Part shown: one piece after another, positions 53,724 to 62,612 of the stretch
Numbering within the stretch: position 1 is the stretch's first letter
How the letters are laid out: the number at the start of each line of letters is the position of its first letter
Assembly: GCA_031425275.1 (NCBI GenBank)
Contig: JANPJA010000034.1
Span: 1-64,000, forward strand
Direction: 5' to 3'
Source of the DNA: JAIVGV01 sp031425275
GTDB taxonomy: Bacteria > Acidobacteriota > Blastocatellia > Pyrinomonadales > Pyrinomonadaceae
DNA: 64,000 nt
Notes under the pieces: model-generated
Database searches by the model: none
What the model saw: only the letters and a program-made list of their open reading frames with translations
What the model was told of the DNA's origin: nothing
Translations under genes and position numbers: made by a program

Positions 53724-55532
53724 ATGTCGAGTGAGACGATCATCGGGAGCTACAGGATCGAGGAGCTGATCGGGCGCGGCGGGATGGGCGTCGTCTTCCG
53801 CGGCCGCCACACGAAGCTCCCGCGCGTGGTCGCCATCAAGTCGATCAGCCCGCGCGCCGCGCCGCAGGATTTGCGCTCCCTCCGCACCCGCTTCGAGCGC
53901 GAGGCCTTCATCCAGTCGCAGCTCGACCACCCCGGCATCGTCAAAATTTACGACTACATCGTCGCCGAGCAGACCTACTACATCGTGATGGAGTTCGTCG
54001 AAGGCCGCTCGCTGGCGCAACTGCTCGCGGCCGAGACCGGGCGACTGCCGTTGGAGCGCGCGCTCTACCTCTTCGACCAGATTCTGACGGCCGTCACCTA
54101 CGCCCACTCCTTCACCTACAAGGACGGCGAAGGCCACTCTCATCGCGGCGTCATTCATCGCGACCTCAAGCCCGCGAATCTCCTCGTCACCCCGCAGGAT
54201 CGCGTCAAGGTCACGGACTTCGGGATCGTCAAACTGGTGGGCGCGGAGACGACCGACACCTTCAGCGCGGGCTACGGCTCGCCCCGCTACGTCTCGCCCG
54301 AACAAGCCGAGGGCGCGCCCGTCGATCAACGCTCCGACGTTTATTCGCTCGGCGTCATCCTCTACGAGATGCTCGCGGGCGACCCGCCGTTCGGCGGCGG
54401 CGGGGAGAAGCTGTCGCGCACGGAAATACTGCGCGCGCACGTCTCACGCGCGCCGCGCCCGCCCTCCGAGATCAATCCCGAGGTGACGCCGGAAGTCGAG
54501 CGCATCATCCTGCGCGCGCTCGACAAAGCCCCGGACCAACGCTTCCAAACGTCGAGCGAATTTTTGCGCGCCGTCCGCCTCGCCCGCGCGCGCGACGCGA
54601 GCGACATCATCGAGGAGGCGCAGCAGCAGGCCGTGGACTCGACCTCCGCGAATTTTCACGACGTGGGCACGCACGAGTTGGACGCGGCGGCCGACTCCAC
54701 CGTCCGGCAGACTTACATCACGCAGCCCCTCCACGGGGCGACCTGCGCGGCCTGCGGCTCCGAGGCGGAGGCGGACGACGAGCGGTGCGGCGTCTGCGGC
54801 CTCCAACTCGGCGCGTCCGACTCTACCGCCCGACTCGCGCGCGAGTCCGCGGCCCGCTCGGGCGCGCGCGGAAAGTGGATCGTCGCCGGCCTGCTGGCGC
54901 TGTTCCTCGTCCTCGGCCCGCTCATCTATCTACGTTTTTCGCGCGAGATGGCGCGCCGTCGCGCCGCGAATGCGAATGCCAAAGCCGCCAACGCGAACGC
55001 CGCCAACGCGAACGCTCCGGCCGCACCGCCCGCCGATTCCGCGGCCGAAGCCGAACGTCTCGCGCGACTAACGGAGCTGAAGCCGGCGCGCGTGTCGGTC
55101 GATTCGAGCTTCGACGGCTACAACACGCGCCCGCTGACGGACGGCGTGTTCGACGTGCGGCGCGTCGGCGAGATGCGTTACAACGAGGGCAATTGGGCAT
55201 CGGCCGAGACGCCCGAACCGCACTGGATCGAAATGCATTTCGACCGGCCCGTCCGGCTCGCGGCCGTCTATGTCTATTGGGGCTTCGACCGCAACCGCTA
55301 TCTGCCGGCCCGCCGCGTCGAGCTGCAAATTCCCGACGGCGGCGGCGGCTGGCGCACCCTCTCGAACGTCGAGCCGGGCGGCAACTTCGACCGCACCTCC
55401 TTCGAGTTCGCCCCCGTCACCGCGCAAAACTTTCGCGTCCTCCAGCCCGCGCAGCAGGGGCCGCAGAACCGCTCTTTCATCATGTGGGTGCGCGAGTTGA
55501 AAGTTTACGGCGCCGCGGCCGGACGCCCCTGA
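53724..55532 (+). CDS. Ser/Thr protein kinase with zinc ribbon, membrane helix and discoidin-like domain
   Basis: 602 residues. Kinase domain about 10-275: GRGGMGVVF, AIK, HRDLKPAN (D147), DFGIVKL, SPEQ. A four-cysteine zinc ribbon (CAACG..CGVCG) near 340-362, a membrane helix near 383-403 (WIVAGLLALFLVLGPLIYL), an Ala/Asn linker, then an extracytoplasmic beta domain about 450-600 with WIEMHFDRPVRLAAVYVYW resembling discoidin/F5-8C. It probably senses an extracellular glycan or other ligand and signals through phosphorylation. A GTG seven codons upstream is possible. Confidence 0.9.
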   Translation: MSSETIIGSYRIEELIGRGGMGVVFRGRHTKLPRVVAIKSISPRAAPQDLRSLRTRFEREAFIQSQLDHPGIVKIYDYIVAEQTYYIVMEFVEGRSLAQLLAAETGRLPLERALYLFDQILTAVTYAHSFTYKDGEGHSHRGVIHRDLKPANLLVTPQDRVKVTDFGIVKLVGAETTDTFSAGYGSPRYVSPEQAEGAPVDQRSDVYSLGVILYEMLAGDPPFGGGGEKLSRTEILRAHVSRAPRPPSEINPEVTPEVERIILRALDKAPDQRFQTSSEFLRAVRLARARDASDIIEEAQQQAVDSTSANFHDVGTHELDAAADSTVRQTYITQPLHGATCAACGSEAEADDERCGVCGLQLGASDSTARLARESAARSGARGKWIVAGLLALFLVLGPLIYLRFSREMARRRAANANAKAANANAANANAPAAPPADSAAEAERLARLTELKPARVSVDSSFDGYNTRPLTDGVFDVRRVGEMRYNEGNWASAETPEPHWIEMHFDRPVRLAAVYVYWGFDRNRYLPARRVELQIPDGGGGWRTLSNVEPGGNFDRTSFEFAPVTAQNFRVLQPAQQGPQNRSFIMWVRELKVYGAAAGRP

Positions 55533-55538
55533 ACAAAT

Positions 55539-56774
55539 ATGCTCACCGCAGAGATCATCGCCATCGGTTCGGAGCTGCTGACGCCCGAGCGCACCGACAC
55601 CAACAGCCTCTGGCTCACCGAAAAGCTCAACGGCATCGGCATCGAGGTGAAACTCAAGACCGTGGTCGGCGACGACGACGCGCGGCTCGAAGAGGCGATC
55701 AAGGACGCGCTCCGGCGCTCGCGCATCCTCATCACCACCGGCGGGCTGGGGCCGACCGAGGACGACATCACGCGCAAGATCGCCGCCCGCGCCCTCTCGC
55801 GCCGGCTCATCCTGAACGAGCCGGTGCTGGCCGGCATCCGCGAGAAGTTTCAACGCTGGGGCCGGCAGATGCCGGAGATCAACTCGCGTCAGGCGATGGT
55901 CGTCGAAGGCTCGGAAGTCCTCGACAACCCGAACGGCTCGGCCCCCGGCATGTACCTCGAACACGAGGGCCGCAGCATCGTCCTGCTGCCCGGCCCGCCG
56001 CGCGAGATGCGGCCGATGTTCGAGGGGTTGATCCTGCCTAAACTCGCGGCCAAGGCCGGCGACGTGCGCGTCGTCCGCCGCGTCCTGCGCGTCTCCGGCC
56101 TCGGCGAGTCGGCCGTCGATGAAAGAATCGCGCCCGTCTATACCCAGTACAAGAACCCGCAGACGACGATCCTTTTCAACAAAAGCGAGATCGAAATTCA
56201 CCTGACGGCGCAGGGCAAGACCGAGCAGGAGGCGGAGCTATTGCTCGACGGGCTGGCCGGCCAGATCGAAGAACGACTCGGCGAATCGATCTTCGCCTTC
56301 CGCGGCGAAACGCTCGAAGAAGTCGTCGGCCTCCGGCTCGCCGTCAGCGGCTTCACGCTCGCCGTGGCAGAGAGTTGTACCGGCGGACTCGTCGCGCAGC
56401 GCGTCACCGAAGTGCCCGGCTCAAGCGTCTATTTCCGCGAAGGCGTTGTCACTTACTCGAACGAGTCGAAGGTGCGTCTGCTCGGCGTGCCCTACGATCT
56501 GATCGCCGAGTACGGCGCGGTCAGCGCGCCCGTCGCGGAGGCGATGGCCGAGGGCGTTCGCCTCAGGGCCGAGACTGACTTCGGCATCTCCGTCACCGGC
56601 ATCGCCGGCCCCGGCGGGGGGAGTGAAGACAAGCCCGTCGGCCTCGTCTATATCGCCCTCTCGGACGACGCGCACACCGAACACCGCAAACTGCTCCTGC
56701 CCGGCGACCGCACCCTTATCCGCTGGCGCGCGTCCCAAGCCGCGCTCGACTTGCTGCGCCGCCGGCTGATCTGA
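55539..56774 (+). CDS. cinA: CinA-family nicotinamide-nucleotide amidohydrolase / competence-damage protein
   Basis: 411 residues. N-terminal MoCF domain: AIGSELLTPERTDTNS, TTGGLGPTEDD. C-terminal PncC-like domain: VAESCTGGLV, SVTGIAGPGGG. Works in NMN/pyridine-nucleotide salvage and damage repair. Starts 6 bases after the kinase stop. Confidence 0.93.
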   Translation: MLTAEIIAIGSELLTPERTDTNSLWLTEKLNGIGIEVKLKTVVGDDDARLEEAIKDALRRSRILITTGGLGPTEDDITRKIAARALSRRLILNEPVLAGIREKFQRWGRQMPEINSRQAMVVEGSEVLDNPNGSAPGMYLEHEGRSIVLLPGPPREMRPMFEGLILPKLAAKAGDVRVVRRVLRVSGLGESAVDERIAPVYTQYKNPQTTILFNKSEIEIHLTAQGKTEQEAELLLDGLAGQIEERLGESIFAFRGETLEEVVGLRLAVSGFTLAVAESCTGGLVAQRVTEVPGSSVYFREGVVTYSNESKVRLLGVPYDLIAEYGAVSAPVAEAMAEGVRLRAETDFGISVTGIAGPGGGSEDKPVGLVYIALSDDAHTEHRKLLLPGDRTLIRWRASQAALDLLRRRLI

Positions 56775-56778
56775 AGCG

Positions 56779-57399
56779 ATGTTGCCGCCGCTCCTCATCG
56801 TCGCGTCTTACCTGCTCGGCTCGATCCCTTTCGGGTACCTGATTGTGCGCGGGCGCGGCGGCGGCGACGTGCGCGAGTCGGGGTCGGGCGGGACGGGCGC
56901 GACGAACGTGACGCGGCGCGCGGGTAAGTTGGCGGGCGTGCTGACGCTCGCGCTCGACGCATTGAAAGGTGTGGCCGCCGTCCTGCTCGCGCGCTGGCTC
57001 GTCGCGACGGACTTCGGCATCAACTGGTGGGTCGCGGCCTGCGCCGTCGCGGTCGTCGTCGGCCACTGCTTCCCCGTGTGGCTGAAGTTTCGCGGCGGCA
57101 AGGGCGTCGCGACGGGCCTCGGCGTCTTCCTCGCGCTCGCGCCGCTGGTCGTGCCCTTCGCGGTCGCCGCGTTCCTGCTCATCGTCTGGCGCACGCGCTA
57201 CGTCTCGCTCGGCTCGATCACCGCCGCCGCGCTCGTGCCGCTCCTGCTCCTTTTACCCGGCCCACACGCCGCGGGCGCGGACGGCCGTGTCGCCGAGCGC
57301 GTGGCCGCCGCCGTTATCGGCGCGGCGGTAATCGTTTTCATGCACCGCGCGAACATCGGCAGACTGTTGCAAGGCACGGAGAGCAAGTTGAAGTTGTGA
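56779..57399 (+). CDS. plsY: Glycerol-3-phosphate acyltransferase PlsY
   Basis: 206 residues, about five helices. GSIPFGYLI, SGGTGATNVTR, FPVWLKFRGGKGVATGLG and a C-terminal NIGRLLQGTE are PlsY signatures. It transfers the acyl group from acyl-phosphate to glycerol-3-phosphate. Overlaps gpsA by GTGA, fitting co-production of the two glycerolipid enzymes. Confidence 0.94.
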   Translation: MLPPLLIVASYLLGSIPFGYLIVRGRGGGDVRESGSGGTGATNVTRRAGKLAGVLTLALDALKGVAAVLLARWLVATDFGINWWVAACAVAVVVGHCFPVWLKFRGGKGVATGLGVFLALAPLVVPFAVAAFLLIVWRTRYVSLGSITAAALVPLLLLLPGPHAAGADGRVAERVAAAVIGAAVIVFMHRANIGRLLQGTESKLKL

Positions 57400-58412
57400 G
57401 TCGGATAGCGATCATCGGCGCGGGCGGCTGGGGCACTGCGCTCGGACTTGTGGCCGGGCGGGCGGGCCATGCGGTGCGCCTGTGGTCGCGCAACGGCGAA
57501 GTGGTCGAGGGCATCAACCGCGGGCGCGTGAACTCAATATATTTAATCGGCCACGAACTCGCGGGCGGCGTGTCCGCGACGACCGACGCGGGCGAGGCCG
57601 TGCGCGAAGCCGAGATCGTGATTCTGGCCGCGCCCTCGCACGCGACGCGCGAACTGTTGCGGCGCGTGGCGGGAGACTTGCCCGCGGGGGCCGCGCTCGT
57701 CAGCGCGACGAAGGGCATCGAGGTCGAGACGGGGCGGCGAATTTCGCAGGTCGTGAGCGAAGAGTTGGGGGAGGCGGCGGCGGGGCGGTTCGTGTGCCTG
57801 TCGGGGCCTTCGTTCGCGCAAGAGGTGGCGGCGGGGCAGCCGACCGCCGTCGTCGCGGCATCGCCCGACGCCGAACTCGCGCGGCGCGTGCAGTCGGCTT
57901 TGAGTTTTCGTAATTTGCGCATCTACACTAACGACGATGTAGTCGGCACGGAGTTCGGCGGGGCGGTCAAGAACGTGATCGCACTCGCGGCCGGGATGGT
58001 CGGCGGGCTGGGCTTAGGCTCGAACAGCGTCGCCGCGCTCATCACACGCGGGCTGGCGGAAATCGTCAGGCTGGCCGTGGCCGAGGGCGGGCGCGTCGAG
58101 ACGCTGATGGGGCTGGCCGGCCTCGGCGATCTCGTCCTGACCTGCACCGGCAACCTCTCGCGCAACCGCTTCGTCGGGGAAGAGTTGGCGCGCGGCCGGA
58201 CGCTCGCGGAGATCACCGCGGGAATGCGCGAAGTGGCCGAGGGCGTGCGCACGACGCGGGCCGTCCACCTGCTGGCCGGGCGGCTGCGCGTCGCCATGCC
58301 GATCACCGAGCAAATTCACTCGGTTCTCTACGAGGGCCGGGCGGTCGGCGAGGCGGCTGATGAACTGATGGCCCGACCGCTTAAGGGCGAGTTCGACGGC
58401 GTGCGTTGTTGA
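57396..58412 (+). CDS. gpsA: NAD(P)-dependent glycerol-3-phosphate dehydrogenase
   Basis: 338 residues from the GTG inside the plsY stop. GAGGWGTALG, SATKGIE, SGPSFAQEV, and GLAGLGDLVLTC are the family motifs. It makes sn-glycerol-3-phosphate for PlsY. Confidence 0.95.
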   Translation: MSRIAIIGAGGWGTALGLVAGRAGHAVRLWSRNGEVVEGINRGRVNSIYLIGHELAGGVSATTDAGEAVREAEIVILAAPSHATRELLRRVAGDLPAGAALVSATKGIEVETGRRISQVVSEELGEAAAGRFVCLSGPSFAQEVAAGQPTAVVAASPDAELARRVQSALSFRNLRIYTNDDVVGTEFGGAVKNVIALAAGMVGGLGLGSNSVAALITRGLAEIVRLAVAEGGRVETLMGLAGLGDLVLTCTGNLSRNRFVGEELARGRTLAEITAGMREVAEGVRTTRAVHLLAGRLRVAMPITEQIHSVLYEGRAVGEAADELMARPLKGEFDGVRC

Positions 58413-58574
58413 ATCACCGAAGGCAAGGCCGGACTCGGGTGCGGCTGCCGTTAGTCAATCGGCCGATACAGGTAAAAGTCTCAAACGGTCGCGGGCGGTT
58501 GAAAACTTTTCGCGGAAGGGTGACACTGTTGGGCCTGCACGCGCGAGCCGCGAGGGTCTTAAACGGGGGTCTGG

Positions 58575-59042
58575 ATGGCTGAAGTTGACGGGGAAAAAAA
58601 TCTGGCCTCGAACCGCTCCGTGTACTACGAGTATCACATCCTCGACAAGTTCGAGGCGGGCGCGGTCTTGCGCGGCTCCGAGGTGAAGAGTTTGCGCGCC
58701 GGCCAGATTCAGTTGAAGGAGTCTTACGTCGCCGTGCGCGACGGCGAGGCGTGGTTGTTCAACGCGCACATTTCGCCGTATGCTTACGACCACCGCGACG
58801 ACCACGATCCCACGCGCACGCGAAAACTCCTGCTCCACCGCCGCGAGATCGAGCGGTTGGAGGAGCAGGCGACCGTTAAGGGCATGACGCTCGTCGTCAC
58901 GCGTGCCTATCTTAAAGGGGGGCGCGTCAAGTTCGAGATCGGGGTGGCGCGCGGCAAGAAGCTTTACGACAAGCGCGAGACGGAGATGCGTCGCACGGTC
59001 GAGCGCGAGACGCGGGCGCAGTTGAAAGAACGTAATCGTTAA
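58575..59042 (+). CDS. smpB: SsrA-binding protein SmpB
   Basis: 155 residues. NRSVYYEYHILDKFEAG, GSEVKSLRAG, NAHISPY, RKLLLH and GKKLYDKRET are SmpB signatures. It loads tmRNA onto stalled ribosomes. No ssrA gene was seen in the window. Confidence 0.95.
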   Translation: MAEVDGEKNLASNRSVYYEYHILDKFEAGAVLRGSEVKSLRAGQIQLKESYVAVRDGEAWLFNAHISPYAYDHRDDHDPTRTRKLLLHRREIERLEEQATVKGMTLVVTRAYLKGGRVKFEIGVARGKKLYDKRETEMRRTVERETRAQLKERNR

Positions 59043-59062
59043 TGGGGGGGAGAGAAATCTTT

Positions 59063-60640
59063 ATGGACATCCAGACGAGCGCCGAGGGCTTGGGCGCGGC
59101 TGACGTGCAGGCCATCGCCGTCCCATACTTCAAGGACGAACAGCCTCACGAAGGGCTTTTACAGCAACTCGACGCCGCGACGGGCGGCCTCGTCAAATCG
59201 GTCTTCGAGTCCGAAGAATTGAAGGGCAAGGAAGGCGAGACGGCCTACATCGTCGTCGGCGACGGGCGCGAGGATTTGAAGGCGCGGCGGGTGCTGCTCG
59301 TCGGCGTGGGCGAGCGCGAAGCATATGGGCCGGCGCAGGTGTCGCGATTCGCGGGCACGGCGGCGCGCGCCCTGCGGGCGCGAAACGTCAAGTCCATCGG
59401 CCTCGTCCCGCGCGCGGGCGAGGGGGCGGACGAAAGCGCGGCCGCGGCGGCCGTCGAGGGCGTCTTGATCGGCTCGTTCGATCTCGACAAGTACAAAACA
59501 GCCGACAAGGAAGAGCGCGTTATCGAACGCCTCGTCGTCATCGCCGAGGGCGCGGACGAAGCCTCGCTCGGGCGCGGGGCCGAGCGCGGACGCATCGTCG
59601 GCGAGTCGGTCAATTTCACGCGCGACATGGCGAACGAGCCGGGCGCTTACATGACGCCGACCAACATGGCCCAGCGGGCGCAGGGCGTGGCGAATGAGTT
59701 TGGCTTGGAGATCGACGTGCTCGACCGCGCACGCATGGAAGAACTGGGGATGGGTTCCCTCCTCAGCGTCGCGCGCGGATCGGAGGAGCCGCCCGCCCTG
59801 ATCGTGTTGAAGTACACGCCCGAGGGCGGTGCGCGCGTCAACCTCGTCGAAGCGGGCAAGGCGTCGGGAAGTAACAACGGCGACGGCGACGGCGGGGAAC
59901 TACTATCTTTCGTCGGCAAAGGGGTGACGTTCGACACGGGCGGCATCTCGATCAAACCCGGCGAGAACATGGAGTTGATGAAGTACGACATGACGGGCGG
60001 CGCGACCGTCATCGGCGTGATGCGCGCGGTCGCGCAGTTGAAGCCGCCGTTCCCCGTGCTCGGAGTCGTGCCCGCCACCGAGAACATGCCGTCGGGCAAG
60101 GCGACGAAGCCGGGCGACGTGGTGCGCGCCATGTCGGGCAAGACCATCGAGGTCATCAACACCGACGCCGAAGGCCGTCTCATCCTCGCCGACGCCATCT
60201 CCTACGCCAAGCGGCTCGGCGCGACCCGCATCGTCGATCTCGCCACGCTCACCGGCGCGGTCTCCATCGCACTCGGCGACGTGAACACCGGCGTCATGGG
60301 CACGGATCAGAAACTGATCGACGAGTTGATCGAAGCGGGCCGCGAGGTCGGCGAGAAACTGTGGCAACTGCCGCTCGACAAAGAATACTCGAAGCAGATC
60401 AAGTCGGACATCGCCGACATCAAGAACGTGGGCGGGCGCAAGGCCGGCACGATCACGGCCGCGGCCTTCCTCAAAGAGTTTGCCGACGGCGTCTCATGGG
60501 CGCATCTCGACATCGCGGGTACCGCGTGGGGCGACGAGGCAAAACCCTTCCGCTCGAAGGGGCCGACCGGCGTCGGCGTCCGCACACTGCTCAATCTAAT
60601 CGAGCGTGCGGCCCACGCCGCCGCCCCGAAAGCCGGGTAA
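59063..60640 (+). CDS. Leucyl aminopeptidase (M17)
   Basis: About 525 residues. The metal-binding core GKGVTFDTGGISIKPGENM, KYDMTGGA and NTDAEGRL is intact. It removes N-terminal residues from peptides. I chose the ATG at 59063, with GGGGGGGAGAG upstream; the ATG at 59042 overlaps the smpB stop and would add seven residues. An Asn/Gly/Asp insertion (GSNNGDGDGGE) precedes the catalytic domain. Confidence 0.93.
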   Translation: MDIQTSAEGLGAADVQAIAVPYFKDEQPHEGLLQQLDAATGGLVKSVFESEELKGKEGETAYIVVGDGREDLKARRVLLVGVGEREAYGPAQVSRFAGTAARALRARNVKSIGLVPRAGEGADESAAAAAVEGVLIGSFDLDKYKTADKEERVIERLVVIAEGADEASLGRGAERGRIVGESVNFTRDMANEPGAYMTPTNMAQRAQGVANEFGLEIDVLDRARMEELGMGSLLSVARGSEEPPALIVLKYTPEGGARVNLVEAGKASGSNNGDGDGGELLSFVGKGVTFDTGGISIKPGENMELMKYDMTGGATVIGVMRAVAQLKPPFPVLGVVPATENMPSGKATKPGDVVRAMSGKTIEVINTDAEGRLILADAISYAKRLGATRIVDLATLTGAVSIALGDVNTGVMGTDQKLIDELIEAGREVGEKLWQLPLDKEYSKQIKSDIADIKNVGGRKAGTITAAAFLKEFADGVSWAHLDIAGTAWGDEAKPFRSKGPTGVGVRTLLNLIERAAHAAAPKAG

Positions 60641-60666
60641 AGCGTAAGCCCCCGATTCACACTTTA

Positions 60667-60694
60667 AGGGCCGCGCGGAATTTCCGCGCGGCCC
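60667..60694 (+). terminator. GC-rich hairpin after the aminopeptidase gene
   Basis: Perfect stem AGGGCCGCGCGGAA / TTCCGCGCGGCCCT with no loop beyond the turn and only a weak T-rich tail (ATTGTGTTGG). Probable terminator. Confidence 0.6.
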
Positions 60695-60865
60695 TATTGT
60701 GTTGGCGGGTCACGGATTACCATCGTTACGGCCGCGCCGCAAACATTTTGGACAGCATTCACCTTTTGGAAGAAAATGATGCTAAGAACAAAGGTTAAGG
60801 GTATTAGCAAATTAACTTGCAATATTTTTTATTTCTGTTATTTTCACATGCGTCAAGCAAGTCGC

Positions 60866-61000
60866 CTTGGGTCTCATCGCCGGAAGGTTCGGTCGCAACT
60901 TAAAACTGTCCTTACCCCCCTCGTGGCCGCCACGGGGTGAATAGCACGCCGGCCCGTTTGGCATCGAGACCTGATTAGTCCTGTCAGCCCCTCACCATGT
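60866..61000 (+). ncRNA. Candidate structured small RNA (possibly 6S-like)
   Basis: GGTCTC (60870-60875) pairs with GAGACC (60966-60971), continued by GCC/GGC across a 3x3 ATC/ATC internal loop. Inside is a long hairpin with CGTGG CCG CCACG at its tip (60917-60937). TTAAAACTG in one strand recalls a segment of proteobacterial 6S RNA. A strong terminator follows at 61001. Identity is unproven. Confidence 0.35.
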
Positions 61001-61037
61001 TTCGTCCCGCCACCTCCCGGCGGGACGAATTTTTTTT
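61001..61037 (+). terminator. Intrinsic terminator
   Basis: TTCGTCCCGCC / GGCGGGACGAA stem, 7-nt loop, then TTTTTTTT. It is too far from the aminopeptidase stop to be its only terminator, which already has one, so it probably ends a separate transcript starting after 60700. Confidence 0.85.
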
Positions 61038-61089
61038 CCGCGCGTGTTATAGTGTGCGGCGACGGGTAACCCTTCCTCTCCCCGGCGCG

Positions 61090-61947
61090 ATGACACGCGC
61101 GCCCACGTTGGCTGCGTGGCAGTTCGGACATAGCCCAGTGGTCGATTTCTACAAAATCCTCGGCGTCAAACAAATGGCCTCGACCCGCGAGGTCAAATCC
61201 GCTTACCGACGACTCGCGCGTAAACATCACCCTGATGTGAATGGGGGATCGGAACATGCCGCGCGCGAGTTCGCCCTCATCTCGCTGGCCTACCGCACGC
61301 TGAGCGACCCGCAAGAGCGCGCCTACTACGACAACCAGATCGCCCAAGGCGGCGCGGACACCAGCGCCGACAGTCCCTCCGTCTTCCACACGGAGAACCC
61401 GCACGCGCGTCGCATGCGCCGCGTCGCCGTGCAGGCCCGCATGGACAAGGTGGTTGACAACCTCATCGAGGCCGAGCGGCGTGAGAACTTCGCCATGCAG
61501 CGCGCCGTTTTCACCACCGTCTCGCTGTTTCTTTCGACCTTCTTCGTCTCGTTGCTGCGGCCGCGGTTGTGGGATCATTTGAGTCTCGTCGGCCGGGCCG
61601 TGCTGGTGTCTCTGTTCTGCATCGGGCTGTGGCACCTCGTCATGCGGTTGCGCGAGTACTTTCAGCGTTACACCTACCAGCGCAGTTCCATCCACGACTC
61701 GATCATGCAAGAGGCCGAGGGGCCGGGGAAGCCTTTTACGAGCTTCGCCGCGTCGAGCTTTTTGATCTTCGGCTATGCGGCCAGCCTCGGCATCGGGCTG
61801 CTGCTCGGCGAGCAGATGAACAGCACCATCCTCGGCGCCGTGCCCTTCTTCTTCGACACAGAGATCAGGCTCCACCTCGTCTTCTACCCGCCCATCGCCG
61901 TGCTCGTCATCGACACTTTGCACGGCGTTGTCGCGCGCTTCGGCTGA
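61090..61947 (+). CDS. J-domain membrane protein
   Basis: About 285 residues. J-domain near the N-terminus: VDFYKILGVKQMA, RLARKHHPDVNGG with the HPD tripeptide. After about residue 130 there are three or four membrane helices. A GTG at 61138 would begin exactly at the J-domain; the ATG at 61090 adds 16 residues; neither has a clear ribosome site. Probably a membrane-bound DnaK co-chaperone. Confidence 0.8.
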   Translation: MTRAPTLAAWQFGHSPVVDFYKILGVKQMASTREVKSAYRRLARKHHPDVNGGSEHAAREFALISLAYRTLSDPQERAYYDNQIAQGGADTSADSPSVFHTENPHARRMRRVAVQARMDKVVDNLIEAERRENFAMQRAVFTTVSLFLSTFFVSLLRPRLWDHLSLVGRAVLVSLFCIGLWHLVMRLREYFQRYTYQRSSIHDSIMQEAEGPGKPFTSFAASSFLIFGYAASLGIGLLLGEQMNSTILGAVPFFFDTEIRLHLVFYPPIAVLVIDTLHGVVARFG

Positions 61948-62345
61948 CCCTGAACTCGCCGCGACTGCGCTCTCCCGAATGCCCCGCCCCCCAGCCCCCG
62001 GCGCGGAAGTCGCCTTGCTTCGCGAGAGGCAATTGTCGTATATTTCGGCCCGAACGGCTTGGAGAGGCCGTTAAACTTCGCCAACTCAGGACCAGAGTTA
62101 GATTCAAACGCGCGCGTTTGACCGCACACTCGCGGGCCGGGGCAGGGCCGCCGATTGATGACCTGCGACCGGCCGGTTTGAACGCCGACCACCAAGAGGT
62201 GAGCTTTATCGCCACTAACAAGCGCACGCGAAAAGCGTCGAACTCAAACAGCCGACGGCCTCCTGAACGTCGCCAGTTCGCCCGCCCCGGGCGCTGACCA
62301 CCGCACGCGAGGCCGCCCGGCTTCTCGAACCGAGAGGAGCAAGAG
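61948..62345. other. 398-base intergenic region
   Basis: No clear gene. An open frame with GTG at 62201 (MSFIATNKRTRK...) of 32 residues is basic and has no support. The last bases hold the ribosome site for the next gene (GAGAGGAGCAAGAG). Confidence 0.4.
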
Positions 62346-62612
62346 ATGGCTAAGCGGATCACAGAACGCCAGCGACTCGCTTTCAAACTGGAATCCCTGA
62401 CCGACACTGAGACCAAAGAAGTGCTCGACTACATCTCGATCATGGAGTCGATGCGCCGCGTCAAGTTGACGGCCGGCGCGTGGGACGACGAGCTGGTCGC
62501 GCTGCTCTCCGAGGCTCAAGAGAACCGGCGTGCGCGACAGGCTTACGAATGGGAGGCCGTCCGCCGCCGCGCCGAGCGCCGGGCCGCCGGAGCGGATGCC
62601 GCCCGCGTATGA
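62346..62612 (+). CDS. Small helical protein, unrecognised
   Basis: 88 residues, charged, nearly all helix (RQRLAFKLESLTDTETKEVLDYISIMESM). It ends ATGA in overlap with the HEAT-repeat protein gene, so the two are coupled. Antitoxin-like size and charge, but no partner toxin is seen. Function unknown. Confidence 0.65.
   Translation: MAKRITERQRLAFKLESLTDTETKEVLDYISIMESMRRVKLTAGAWDDELVALLSEAQENRRARQAYEWEAVRRRAERRAAGADAARV

Larger units (their letters stand above)
60700..61089. other. 390-base intergenic region including an AT-rich block and a candidate small RNA
   Basis: Between the aminopeptidase and J-domain genes. Bases 60760-60860 are strikingly AT-rich for this genome. The latter half holds the structured segment and terminator listed separately. 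Confidence 0.5.

Noticed and set aside
60866..61037. SRP RNA or tmRNA in the gap near smpB
   Set aside because: The SRP GGAA-loop motif context and the tmRNA acceptor and tag-coding features are missing; only a generic structured RNA can be supported.
62201..62297. A 32-codon basic ORF starting GTG
   Set aside because: Short, low-complexity, no clear ribosome site and no recognised family.
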